In this document: positions 50,978 to 59,094 of the stretch, piece after piece | Layout: the number at the start of each line of letters is the position of its first letter | How positions within the stretch are numbered: position 1 is the stretch's first letter | Assembly (NCBI GenBank): GCA_019635355.1 | Contig: JAHBZQ010000001.1 | Location: 496,001 to 560,000 of the forward strand | Source of the DNA: Rhizobacter sp. | GTDB taxonomy: Bacteria; Pseudomonadota; Gammaproteobacteria; Burkholderiales; Burkholderiaceae_C | DNA length: 64,000 bases | Reading direction: 5' to 3' | Program-made: the position numbers and the translations under genes | Notes under the pieces: generated by a model | Told to the model about the DNA's origin: nothing | Databases searched by the model: none | What the model saw: only the letters and a program-made list of their open reading frames with translations

Positions 50978-52042
50978 TCAGGCCGTGGTCTTGAGCTTGA
51001 GGCCGGCGTACAGGCTCTGGTTCTCGGCGATGACCTGGTCGAGCAGCGTCCAGTCGATGGCGGCGCGAGGCGCGAGCTTCTTCACGTAGCCCAGCTCCTT
51101 CATCGATTGACCGCGGTCGAGGATGAACTGCGTGTTCTTGCGCTGGTCGATCATGATGGGCTGCTTGCTCGCGGCGAGCTTGGCGGCTTCCATCGTGGTC
51201 TTGTAGTAGGTGCCGACGGTGTCTTTCAGCGCGGCTTCGGGGTCGGCCTCGGCCTGGCTCTGCGCGACCATCATGGCCTTGATGACGGCCTTCACCGCCT
51301 TCGGGTTCTTCTCGATCAGCGGCGTGCGCACGGCGAGCACGCAGTCGGAGTAGTGCTTGCCGTAGATGTCGCTGCCGTCGCTGAGGATGGTCGAGCCTTT
51401 GCGCGCGGTGAGGCACTGCGTGGCGTAGGGCTCGATGTGGCAGATGGCATCCACCGCGCCGGCGTTGTAGGCCTGGGCCATTTCCGGCGAGGTGTTGAAG
51501 TAGCGCACCTTCACGTCCTTGAAGGTGAGGCCGGCCTTCTTCAAGTAGTCGTAGGGCAGCACCTCCAACGTGTCGGCCTGGAAGGTGCCGATCGACTTGC
51601 CCTTGAGATCCGCCGCGCTCTTGATGCCTTCGCGTGCGATGAGGATGCAACCGTCGACACCGGCGCCGGCGACGATCTTCACCGGCGCACCGGCGTCGTA
51701 CAGCGTGAGGAAGTTCGAATACGGGATCACCGACATGTCGACCTGGCCCGCGCCGAAGAGCGTGGCGATGTCGGCATTGGTGGGCGTGACCACGAAGTCG
51801 AGCGTGACGCCGTCGGCCTTGGAGAGCTCGCGTTTCTTGGCGAGGAAGAAGGCCAGGTTGCACAGGCCCGAGCCGTGGGTGGCCTTGATGACGGTCTGCG
51901 TCTGGGCGCCGGCGAGGCCGGGCATCAGGGTGCTGGCCAGGCCGGCCGGCAGCGCGATGCTGGCGCCGGCGATGCCGCTGCTCTTGAGGAAGCTGCGGCG
52001 GGATGTCAGGGAAGAAGAGGGGCTGCTGACACGCTCAAACAT
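50978..52042 (-). CDS. NMT1/THI5-like ABC substrate-binding protein with Tat signal
   Basis: 354 residues. ATG 52042 begins a twin-arginine signal peptide (LTSRRSFLKSSGIAGASIA, cleavage near GLAGAQT), so it is exported folded. Mature part of the NrtA/TauA/ThiY type: FGAGQVDMSVIPYSNFL, GKSIGTFQADTLEVLPYDYL, DAICHIEPYATQC. First gene of the importer operon behind a predicted sigma-54 promoter and a 148-base leader. Confidence 0.9.
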   Translation of the reverse strand: MFERVSSPSSSLTSRRSFLKSSGIAGASIALPAGLASTLMPGLAGAQTQTVIKATHGSGLCNLAFFLAKKRELSKADGVTLDFVVTPTNADIATLFGAGQVDMSVIPYSNFLTLYDAGAPVKIVAGAGVDGCILIAREGIKSAADLKGKSIGTFQADTLEVLPYDYLKKAGLTFKDVKVRYFNTSPEMAQAYNAGAVDAICHIEPYATQCLTARKGSTILSDGSDIYGKHYSDCVLAVRTPLIEKNPKAVKAVIKAMMVAQSQAEADPEAALKDTVGTYYKTTMEAAKLAASKQPIMIDQRKNTQFILDRGQSMKELGYVKKLAPRAAIDWTLLDQVIAENQSLYAGLKLKTTA

Positions 52043-52060
52043 GGTGATCTCCGTTGAAAA

Positions 52061-52077
52061 GCACCTGGGCCAGGTGC
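52061..52077. promoter_or_regulatory. 17-base palindrome in the importer leader
   Basis: GCACCTGG-G-CCAGGTGC is a perfect 8-bp inverted repeat with one central base, ending 18 bases before the binding-protein ATG. It could fold in the mRNA next to the binding site or be an operator. It resembles half of an NtrC site but the GCACC/GGTGC spacing is 7, not 5. Confidence 0.4.
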
Positions 52078-52199
52078 ACGTTGCTGATGACACACAACGG
52101 TGGATCACGGTCGCCGGGGGCAGCCAGCGCCGTGATGCACACGTTTCGCTCGGCACGCCAACCAAGAGGGCCCTTGCAGCCCTGCGCTGATCGTTGACG

Positions 52200-52215
52200 T
52201 GCAATTTGCATACCA
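52200..52215 (-). promoter_or_regulatory. Predicted sigma-54 promoter of the NMT1-type importer
   Basis: The minus strand reads TGGTATGCAAATTGCA, matching TGGCACG-N4-TTGCW at 10 of 12 positions including GG and TTGCA with correct 10-base spacing. The start of transcription would be near 52189. It implies control by nitrogen status through an NtrC-like activator. The 204-base gap (52043-52246) has no gene. Confidence 0.6.
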
Positions 52216-52246
52216 AACTTCTTTCCCCAAAGCTGTGCGGCGCGGG

Positions 52247-53644
52247 TCATGGCAGGCGCTCCAGCAAGGCCGCCATCTGCAGCACACGCGCGTCTTCGAA
52301 GCGGGGTGCGACGACCTGCAAGCCGACCGGGAGCCCGCGCACGAGACCGGCGGGCACCGAGCACGCGGGGACGCCGCAGTAGTTGAAGAGCGGTGTGAAC
52401 GCGGCGTGGCCTCGGGGGCCGGCCGGCATGCCGCCGATCACCGGCGGGCCGATCTGGCCCAGCGGCCACGCCGTCACTGGGGCGGTGGGGCACAGCAAGA
52501 GGTCGTAGGTATCGAAGAAGCGCGAGAGGCTGGCGACGATGCGTTCGCGCAGTCTCAGCACACGCGCCACTTCTTCTGGCGTGATCGATGCGCCGGCGTC
52601 GATCTGCGCGGCGAGGTCGGGGTCGATGTCGTGGCGGCGCGTTTTCAATGCGTCGCCGTAGAGCGTGTGCAGGCCGGCGTGCTGCAAGGCGGCGAGCGGG
52701 TATTCGCGGATGCCATCGGGCCATGGCGGGTCGGCCTCGGTCACCGACCAGCCGGCCTCACGCAAGGCGTTCACGCGTGCGGTGAGGGCGGCCAGCACGT
52801 CGGCGTCGATGGCGTAGCCGCAGCCGAGTTGCGGGCTCCAGGCGATGCGCAGTTCGCGAGGGGGTTCGATGGCCGTGGTGGCATGCGCTTGAAGCGCCAC
52901 GCCCAGGGGCGGAGCGCTCGGGTCGCCGTTGTCGAAGCCGGACAGATGATCGAGCAGCCAGGCGCAATCGCCTGCGTTGCGCGCCGCGAGGCCGATCACC
53001 GACACGCCGTAGTTCGGCTCGGAGAAGCCCCAGGGGTGCGGGATCACGCCCTGCGAGGGCTTGTGCCCGACCAGGCCGCAGTGCGCCGCCGGGCGGCGGA
53101 TGGAGCCGCCGGCATCGGTGCCGAGCGCCAGCAGGCCGAGGCCTGCGGCGAGTGCCGACACCGCGCCGCCCGACGAGCCGCCGGGCGTGAGCGTGTTGTC
53201 CATCGGGTGGCGCGTGGGGCCGTAGACGAGGTTCTCGGTCACGCCCTTGCAGGCGAACTCGGAACAGTTGGTGATGCCGAGCACGACGGCACCCAGCGCA
53301 CGCAAGCGGGCCACCGCCCACGCATCGCGCGGTGCGACGAAGTCGGCGAAGAGCCGCGAGCCCTGCGTGACGGTGCGGCCCTCGACCCAGAGGTTGTCCT
53401 TGATGGTGACCGGCACGCCGGCCATCGGCAGCGACTCGCCCGCTGCCAGTCGTTCGTCGACACGGCGTGCTTCGGCGATCACCGCCTCGGCGTCGAACTG
53501 CACGATCGCGTTGAGTGCGGGGTTGAGCTGCACCACGCGCTCGATGAAGTGGTGAGCCACCTCGACGGCGCTCAGCTCGCGCGCCTGCACGCGCTGGGCG
53601 CATTCGCGGGCGGTCCAGGTGTGGGGTGTGTGCGGTGGGTTCAT
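52247..53644 (-). CDS. Amidase-signature family hydrolase (3)
   Basis: 465 residues; triad K82 (TIKDNLW), S157 (TPGGSSGGA), S181 (TDAGGSIRRP) at the canonical 75/24 spacing. Cysteines nearby (ITNCSEFACKG) are unremarkable. ATG 53644 overlaps the racemase-like gene by 4 bases, so it is the last of a three-gene coupled operon with the amidohydrolase at 54384. Probably cleaves the amide or carbamoyl group after ring opening or deamination; substrate unknown. Confidence 0.9.
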   Translation of the reverse strand: MNPPHTPHTWTARECAQRVQARELSAVEVAHHFIERVVQLNPALNAIVQFDAEAVIAEARRVDERLAAGESLPMAGVPVTIKDNLWVEGRTVTQGSRLFADFVAPRDAWAVARLRALGAVVLGITNCSEFACKGVTENLVYGPTRHPMDNTLTPGGSSGGAVSALAAGLGLLALGTDAGGSIRRPAAHCGLVGHKPSQGVIPHPWGFSEPNYGVSVIGLAARNAGDCAWLLDHLSGFDNGDPSAPPLGVALQAHATTAIEPPRELRIAWSPQLGCGYAIDADVLAALTARVNALREAGWSVTEADPPWPDGIREYPLAALQHAGLHTLYGDALKTRRHDIDPDLAAQIDAGASITPEEVARVLRLRERIVASLSRFFDTYDLLLCPTAPVTAWPLGQIGPPVIGGMPAGPRGHAAFTPLFNYCGVPACSVPAGLVRGLPVGLQVVAPRFEDARVLQMAALLERLP

Positions 53645-54387
53645 GGCCGTTGCGCGAACAGGTTCGCCAGTTCGGGTGACACGCCGCGCACCTCGCGCCC
53701 GCCGGTGCTGCACACGCTGCCGCTGCGCGCCTTCGGCAGCCTGAGCGTCGCATGCGCTTCGGCCAGCGCCACCGCGCAGGCCACGCCATCGAGCAGCGGC
53801 ACCTCGACCTCGGGCTGCAGCTCGGCCGCCATCGCGGCCATGGCCGCACCGGCCAGCAGCACCGCCTCGGCGCCATCGTGTTGCACCAGCTGCCGTGCGG
53901 CGCTGAGCACTGCATCGCGCACCACCTGCGGCTCGCTGAAGGTCTGTTGCGGCGTGACGTCCAGCGTGGCAATGCCGGCCAGGCGCGACGCGAGGCCGTA
54001 ACCCTCGGCCATCTCGCGGTACAGCGGGCCCATGCGCCGGCCGTAGGTGATGAGGCCGATGCGCGTCGCCACGCTGCAGCCCACCAGCAGCCCGGCCTCG
54101 GTCATGCCGATCACCGGCACCTTCAGCAGCTCGCGGCAGGCCCAGAGGCCGGTGTCGAGCGAGACGGCGAGCACCACCGCGTCGCAGTCGTGCGCGTGCT
54201 CGGCGGCGAGTTGCAGCACGCTGTGATGGGCCAATGCGTTTTCGGCGCGCGAGCCGATCACCACCGGCCCGAAGCGGCCGGTCACCGCCTTCAGCTCGGT
54301 GCCGGGGCGTGCGGCGGCGCGTGCGGCCACCGCCACGGCATCGGTCACGGCCTGTGTGGTGTTGGGGTTGAGGAGCAGCAGCTTCAT
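53641..54387 (-). CDS. Hydantoin-racemase-like Asp/Glu racemase family protein lacking both cysteines
   Basis: 248 residues. The fold is clear from LLLNPNTTQAVTDAV, VPVIGMTEAGLLVG and VPLLDGVACAVALAEA. The two catalytic cysteines of hydantoin racemase (in ACFGDPGL and LGCAGM) are replaced: the equivalent stretches read AVSLDTGL and LAGAAM. It is therefore unlikely to racemise by the two-cysteine mechanism; it may bind ligand, or catalyse another reaction. Start and stop overlap both neighbours by 4 bases. Confidence 0.85.
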   Translation of the reverse strand: MKLLLLNPNTTQAVTDAVAVAARAAARPGTELKAVTGRFGPVVIGSRAENALAHHSVLQLAAEHAHDCDAVVLAVSLDTGLWACRELLKVPVIGMTEAGLLVGCSVATRIGLITYGRRMGPLYREMAEGYGLASRLAGIATLDVTPQQTFSEPQVVRDAVLSAARQLVQHDGAEAVLLAGAAMAAMAAELQPEVEVPLLDGVACAVALAEAHATLRLPKARSGSVCSTGGREVRGVSPELANLFAQRP

Positions 54388-55907
54388 GCGGGGTTGAGCG
54401 GTGCGAGCCGCGCCGCAAAGGTGTCGCCGGTGATCGGCAGCGTCAGCGAGCGGCGGTAGATCGCTTCCATCGCCGCCAGCACCGGCGCGGTCGACACTTC
54501 GGCCTCGCGGTAGCGATCAGCCAAGTCGTGGAATTCGTGCTCGATCTCGGCGAGCAGCGCGGCCTCGTCGATGCGGGTGAGGCGGCTGCTGCGCATCGCC
54601 ACCTCTCCATCGACCATCGCGAAGTCGACCCCTGCACCACGCTCGGCGTACACGAGCTGGCGCAGCGGGTCGTTGAGCGGCGTGAAGCTCACGCTGTCGA
54701 GCCGGTAGCCGACCAGGTCGGCACGCGCACCGACCCGCAGGCTGCCGAGCGAGTCACCGAAACCCAATGCACGCCCACCGGCCAGCGTGCCGGCGTGCCA
54801 CGCTTCGCGCGCGCTCAGCCAGCGCGAGGGCTCGTCACCGCGCAGCTTGGAGAGGCCGGCGGCGCTGCCCACGGTTTGCAGCATGTTGGTGGTGACGGTG
54901 GAGCACGAGCCATCGGAGCCGAGGCTCACGTTCACACCCGCGTCGAGCAGCTCGCGCACCGGCTGCACGCCCGAGCCCAGCAGCAGGTTGCTCCACGGGT
55001 TGTGCTGTGCCGTCGCACCGGTCTCGGCCAGCAATGCGATCTCGCGCGGGTTGAGCCACACCGCGTGGATGAGGCTGGTGGCAGGTTTCAGGAAGCCGAG
55101 GCTGTCGAGGTGCTCGACGAGTGTGCAGCCGTGGAAGACCTGGCCGGTCACGACCTGCAGGCGTGTCTCCTGCACGTGGGTGATGACGGGCAGCGCCAGC
55201 TCGTCGGCCAGGGCGCGCAGCCGTTTCAGGTAGTTGTCGGTGCAGCGCTGCGGTGCCGAGGCCGAGACCAGCACGCCGACACGCCGCTGCTGCGGGTGGC
55301 GCGCGGCGGCCAGCTCCTGCACCAGCGCCACCTGCGCATCGATGCTCGGCCGCGGTGTGGCACGCAGCTCGGCCAGCAGTTCAGCGGGCACCAGCTCGTC
55401 GACGAAGGGGAAGTTGTCGACGATGGGCGTGTCCATCATCGCGAAGCCGACCAGTGCACGGATGCCCGCGTCGTCGTAGGCCTGCAGCGCGGCGTCGATC
55501 TGATCGCGGGCGATGGTGGGGCCGAGCGCCAGGTCGTCGACCAGCGTGGTGCAGCCGGCGCGCAGGCTTTCGATGGCGCCGATCATCGTGCGCAGGTACA
55601 CCTGCCGCGGCGTCAGCTTGACCGGGATGCGCGTGCGCACCAGGTGCATCCACAGCTCCAGCGGCAGGTTCTCGGTGCGGCCGCGCTGGAAGTGCTCGTG
55701 CGAATGCTGGTGGCCGTTGACGAGGCCGGGGGCGAGCAGGCGTTGGGGCAGCTCGATCACCTCGTCGGCGTGTTCGATGCGGCCGGCGGGCTCGATGGCC
55801 AGGATCCGCCCATCCGCGACCAGCACGTCGCGCGGCTGGCGGTCGAAGCTCAGCTCATCGCCGACGAGTGCCAGCGCGCCGCGCAGGAGGGTGCGGCGTG
55901 GCGTCAT
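54384..55907 (-). CDS. Amidohydrolase, TRZ/ATZ (deaminase) family (2)
   Basis: 507 residues. Metal ligands NGHQHSHEHFQRG, PVITHVQETRLQ, LIHAVWLNPRE and SLGSDGSCST. Related to the gene at 47607 but clearly divergent. ATG 55907 preferred; a TTG at 55925 is in frame. First gene of a minus-strand operon with the racemase-like protein and amidase. The long palindrome at 55976-56027 sits in its promoter region. Confidence 0.87.
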   Translation of the reverse strand: MTPRRTLLRGALALVGDELSFDRQPRDVLVADGRILAIEPAGRIEHADEVIELPQRLLAPGLVNGHQHSHEHFQRGRTENLPLELWMHLVRTRIPVKLTPRQVYLRTMIGAIESLRAGCTTLVDDLALGPTIARDQIDAALQAYDDAGIRALVGFAMMDTPIVDNFPFVDELVPAELLAELRATPRPSIDAQVALVQELAAARHPQQRRVGVLVSASAPQRCTDNYLKRLRALADELALPVITHVQETRLQVVTGQVFHGCTLVEHLDSLGFLKPATSLIHAVWLNPREIALLAETGATAQHNPWSNLLLGSGVQPVRELLDAGVNVSLGSDGSCSTVTTNMLQTVGSAAGLSKLRGDEPSRWLSAREAWHAGTLAGGRALGFGDSLGSLRVGARADLVGYRLDSVSFTPLNDPLRQLVYAERGAGVDFAMVDGEVAMRSSRLTRIDEAALLAEIEHEFHDLADRYREAEVSTAPVLAAMEAIYRRSLTLPITGDTFAARLAPLNPA

Positions 55908-55975
55908 GGGCGGGTGTCTCGGCAAGGCATGAACCTGCCGAACACAAGAAACGTGCCATCAATTCACGCCACGAA

Positions 55976-56027
55976 TGTCGGCATGAATAGTGCATATTGT
56001 CGACAATCTGAAATGTTAATGCCGACA
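55976..56027. promoter_or_regulatory. Nested palindromic operator before the amidohydrolase operon
   Basis: A perfect 12-base palindrome ATTGTCGACAAT (55996-56007) is flanked at equal distance (11 bases each side) by TGTCGGCAT (55976-55984) and its exact reverse complement ATGCCGACA (56019-56027). All three share one centre, 56001.5. FCD-type GntR regulators bind TTGTC/GACAA-like sites; the regulator gene is next to it. It lies 69 bases or more upstream of the amidohydrolase ATG. Confidence 0.7.
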
Positions 56028-56097
56028 AACAGTGCGCAACGAACCATGCCGGTGCAGACCGGCGCACCTTCTTCCAGCGTGGCCGGCCGTCGGCGGC

Positions 56098-56832
56098 TCA
56101 GCGCGGCATCAGCGCCGCGGCGAGGTCGACCGCTTCGTCGCGCGGCGCGCGCAGGTCGAGCGAGGCCTCGATGTGGGCCAGGTGCTCCAGCATCAGCTCG
56201 GCCGCCCGGTCGGCGCGGCGGCGGGCGATGGCATTGAGCAGCAGCTCGTGCTCGTCTTCGCGGCAGGCGGTGGCGTGCGGCGCGTCGTAGAGAAAGATCG
56301 ACAGGCAAGTGAGCGAGGCCAGCGCCCGCATGCTGCGTTCGAGCATGCGGTTGCCGGCGTATTCGGCCAGGCGGATGTGGAACTCGCCCGACAGGCGCAC
56401 CATGGTTGGCCGGTCCTGCCGGGTGCGCGCCTGCTGCTCCTCGAGGACGAGGGCGCGCAGCTTCTCCACCGCGGCGTCGTCGCGCCGGGCGATGAAGCGG
56501 CGCACGAGCGCCGGCTCGATGAGGCGCCGCGCCTCGAACACCTCGCGCGTTTCTTCCGGCGTGGGCGAGGCGATGAACGCGCCTCGGTTCGGGATGGTGG
56601 TGACCACACCCTCGTCGGCCAGGCGCGCGAGCACGTCGCGCACCTGCGCGCGGCTGGTGTCGAAGAGCTCGGCGAGGCGGTCTTCCACGAGCTTGGTGCC
56701 CGGCGGCAGCCGGTGCTCGAGCACCGCCTGGAGGATGCGGTCGTAGATGGCGCTGCGCACGATGGCGCCGCTCGGCAGCGAAGTTGCAGGAGGGGTGGCA
56801 ACACTCTTGCGAGCGGCTTTGTGTGCAGGCAT
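56098..56832 (-). CDS. GntR-family regulator, FadR/FCD subfamily
   Basis: 244 residues: winged helix (RLAELFDTSRAQVRDVLARL, TTIPNRGAFIASP) and a C-terminal FCD helical domain with metal-binding pattern (EFHIRLAEYAGNRML ... HELLLNAIARRR). ATG 56832 (MPAHKAARK). It stands between two operons, amidohydrolase-racemase-amidase (same strand, downstream) and AMDase-dihydropyrimidinase-DUF3830 (divergent), with GTCGAC-centred sites before each; it likely controls both and itself. Confidence 0.92.
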   Translation of the reverse strand: MPAHKAARKSVATPPATSLPSGAIVRSAIYDRILQAVLEHRLPPGTKLVEDRLAELFDTSRAQVRDVLARLADEGVVTTIPNRGAFIASPTPEETREVFEARRLIEPALVRRFIARRDDAAVEKLRALVLEEQQARTRQDRPTMVRLSGEFHIRLAEYAGNRMLERSMRALASLTCLSIFLYDAPHATACREDEHELLLNAIARRRADRAAELMLEHLAHIEASLDLRAPRDEAVDLAAALMPR

Positions 56833-56838
56833 GTGCGA

Positions 56839-56852
56839 TTTTGTCGACGAAA
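56839..56852. promoter_or_regulatory. Second GTCGAC-centred candidate operator
   Basis: TTTTGTCGACGAAA is palindromic except for one pair and shares the core TTGTCGACRA with the site at 55996. It lies 7 bases from the GntR ATG and 51 bases before the AMDase-like gene, a position suited to autoregulation and control of the divergent operon. Confidence 0.55.
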
Positions 56853-56902
56853 CCAGAGAGGCTGGCAATGAAAAATTGTAGGGACGTTTGCGGGTGCTTC
56901 GC

Positions 56903-57631
56903 ATGAAGCGCGTTCTGCTGGGGATGCTGACCCCGTCTTCCAACACCGCGCTGGAGCCGATCACCTCGGCCATGCTGGCCGGGCTGCCTGAGGTCAGCGC
57001 GCATTTCGGGCGCTTCCGCGTGACCGAGATCTCGCTCAAGCCGCAGGCCTTGGGCCAGTTCGACATGGCGCCCATCCTCGAGGCGGCGCGCCTGCTGGCC
57101 GATGCGCGTGTCGATGTGATCGCGTGGAACGGCACCTCGTCGGGCTGGCTGGGCTTCGACGCCGACGTGGCGCTGTGCCAGCGCATCGAAGAAGAGGTGG
57201 GCATCCGCTGCTGCACCTCGGTGCTGGCGCTCAACGAGATCATGGAGAAGACAGAACGCCGCCGCTTCGGCCTGGTCACGCCCTACCTGCACGACGTGCA
57301 GTCGGCCATCGTCGCCAACTACGCGAGGAGTGGCTTCGAATGCGTGGCCGAGCAGCACCTGAACCAGAGCGTGAACTTCAGCTTCTCGGAGGTCACGCCT
57401 GAGCAGCTGACCGGCATGTCGCGAGAAGTGGCGAAGGCGAAGCCGCAGTGCCTCACCACCTTCTGCACCAACCTGCGTGCGGCGCACCTGGCGCCGGCGC
57501 TGGAAGCGGAACTCGGCATCCCGGTCTATGACACCGTGAGCACCGCAGTGTGGAAGTCACTGCGGATGTGCGGCGTCGACACACGGCGCGTGAAGGGCTG
57601 GGGCAGCCTGTTCGCGGAGGAGATCGCATGA
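56903..57631 (+). CDS. AMDase/maleate-isomerase-like Asp/Glu racemase superfamily protein
   Basis: 242 residues. The first active-site position reads WNGTSSGW (Gly77-Thr-Ser) and only the second cysteine, Cys188 (TTFCTNLRA), is present. This Gly/Cys pattern is that of arylmalonate decarboxylase; maleate isomerase and glutamate racemase have Cys at both. ATG 56903 chosen; TTG 56888 is also in frame. Coupled by ATGA to the dihydropyrimidinase gene. Suggested role: isomerase or decarboxylase on the ring-opened product (inference). Confidence 0.82.
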   Translation: MKRVLLGMLTPSSNTALEPITSAMLAGLPEVSAHFGRFRVTEISLKPQALGQFDMAPILEAARLLADARVDVIAWNGTSSGWLGFDADVALCQRIEEEVGIRCCTSVLALNEIMEKTERRRFGLVTPYLHDVQSAIVANYARSGFECVAEQHLNQSVNFSFSEVTPEQLTGMSREVAKAKPQCLTTFCTNLRAAHLAPALEAELGIPVYDTVSTAVWKSLRMCGVDTRRVKGWGSLFAEEIA

Positions 57632-59094
57632 GCACGCCCTTCGACCTGATCGTGCGCAATGCGAAGGCGGCCACCGCGGCCGACCTCTTCCGTTGCGACA
57701 TCGGCATCACCGGCGGTCGCATCACCGCGCTCGGCGAAAACCTGCCCGCCGGCCCCCACACCCGAGAGATCGATGCCGCCGGCCGCTTCGTCACCCCCGG
57801 CGGGGTCGACTCGCACTGCCACATCGACCAGCCGATGCTGCCGCCCGTGCGCATGGCCGACGACTTCGAGACTGGCACCCGCTCGGCGGCCTGCGGCGGC
57901 ACCACCACCGTCATCCCCTTCGCGGCGCAACAGAAAGGGCAGGGCGTGAAGGCGGCGGTCGACGACTACCACCGCCGTGCCGACGGCAAGGCGAGTGTCG
58001 ACTACGCCTTCCACCTGATCGTGAGCGACCCCACGCCGACGGTGCTGCACGAGGAGCTGCCCTCGCTCATCGACCGTGGCTACACCTCGTTCAAGCTCTA
58101 CATGACCTACGAGGACATGAAGCTCGACGATCGGCAGATCCTCGAGCTGCTGGAGGTGGCGCGCCTGCATCGCGCGATGGTGATGGTCCACGCCGAGAAC
58201 ACCGACGCCATCACCTACCTCACCGAGCGCCTGCTCGCGGTGGGCAAGACGGCGCCGCGTTTCCACGGCCTGTCGCGCCCCTCGCCGGTGGAGCGCGAGG
58301 CCACGCACCGCGCCATCACGCTCGCCGAGCTGGTCGACGTGCCCATCCTGCTGGTGCACGTGTCGGGTGCCGAGGCGGTGGATCAGATCCGCTGGGCCCG
58401 CGCCAAGGGGCTCAACGTGTTTGCCGAGACCTGCCCGCAGTACCTCTTCCTCACGCAGGACGACCTGGGCCTGCCGGGCTTCCACGGCGCACGCTGCGTG
58501 TGCAGCCCGCCGCCGCGAGACAAGGCCAACCAGCAGGTGATCTGGGACGGTCTGGCCGATGGCCTCTTCACCGTGCTGTCGTCGGACCACGCGCCCTTCA
58601 ACTACGACAACGACGCGGGCGGCAAGCGCTTGGGCGGCAGGGAACCCGAGTTCCCTTACATCCCCAACGGCGTGCCCGGCATCGAGACGCGCATGGGCCT
58701 GCTGTTCTCGGAAGGCGTGCTCACCGGGCGCCTCACCCTCCAGCAGTTCGTCGCGCTCACCGCCACCAACGCGGCGCGCCTGTATGGCCTGTACCCGCGC
58801 AAGGGCACCATTGCCATCGGCAGCGACGCCGACCTCGTCGTCTGGGACACGGGCATGCCCTACACCATCCGCAACGAGGCGCTGCACCACGCCGCCGACT
58901 ACACGCCCTACGAGGGCCGCGAACTGCAGGCCTGGCCCGCGATGACGCTGCTGCGCGGCGAGGTGGTCTGGGACGGGAAGGAGTTCCTCGGCCGCGCCGG
59001 TGCGGGCCAGTTCCTGCACTGCGAACGGCCGGAGGCGGCTCGCCCACGCCCGCGCGAGCAGAGCTGGCGGCGCTGGGTGGAGGTGGACGCATGA
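57628..59094 (+). CDS. Dihydropyrimidinase/D-hydantoinase family ring hydrolase (2)
   Basis: 488 residues. Ligand set: VDSHCHIDQPM, carbamylated Lys in TSFKLYMTYED, MVHAENTD, LLVHVSGAEA, LSSDHAPFNY. Paralogous to the gene at 31542 but in a different operon, hence probably for a different ring. ATG 57628 overlaps the previous stop, and its own stop overlaps the DUF3830 start. Confidence 0.92.
   Translation: MSTPFDLIVRNAKAATAADLFRCDIGITGGRITALGENLPAGPHTREIDAAGRFVTPGGVDSHCHIDQPMLPPVRMADDFETGTRSAACGGTTTVIPFAAQQKGQGVKAAVDDYHRRADGKASVDYAFHLIVSDPTPTVLHEELPSLIDRGYTSFKLYMTYEDMKLDDRQILELLEVARLHRAMVMVHAENTDAITYLTERLLAVGKTAPRFHGLSRPSPVEREATHRAITLAELVDVPILLVHVSGAEAVDQIRWARAKGLNVFAETCPQYLFLTQDDLGLPGFHGARCVCSPPPRDKANQQVIWDGLADGLFTVLSSDHAPFNYDNDAGGKRLGGREPEFPYIPNGVPGIETRMGLLFSEGVLTGRLTLQQFVALTATNAARLYGLYPRKGTIAIGSDADLVVWDTGMPYTIRNEALHHAADYTPYEGRELQAWPAMTLLRGEVVWDGKEFLGRAGAGQFLHCERPEAARPRPREQSWRRWVEVDA

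Noticed and set aside
52061..52077. NtrC binding site
   Set aside because: GCACC and GGTGC are 7 bases apart rather than the usual 5, and it lies downstream of the predicted start of transcription.
52199..54001. 600-codon plus-strand frame opposite the amidase and racemase-like genes
   Set aside because: Composition bias artefact; the minus-strand proteins carry complete family motifs.
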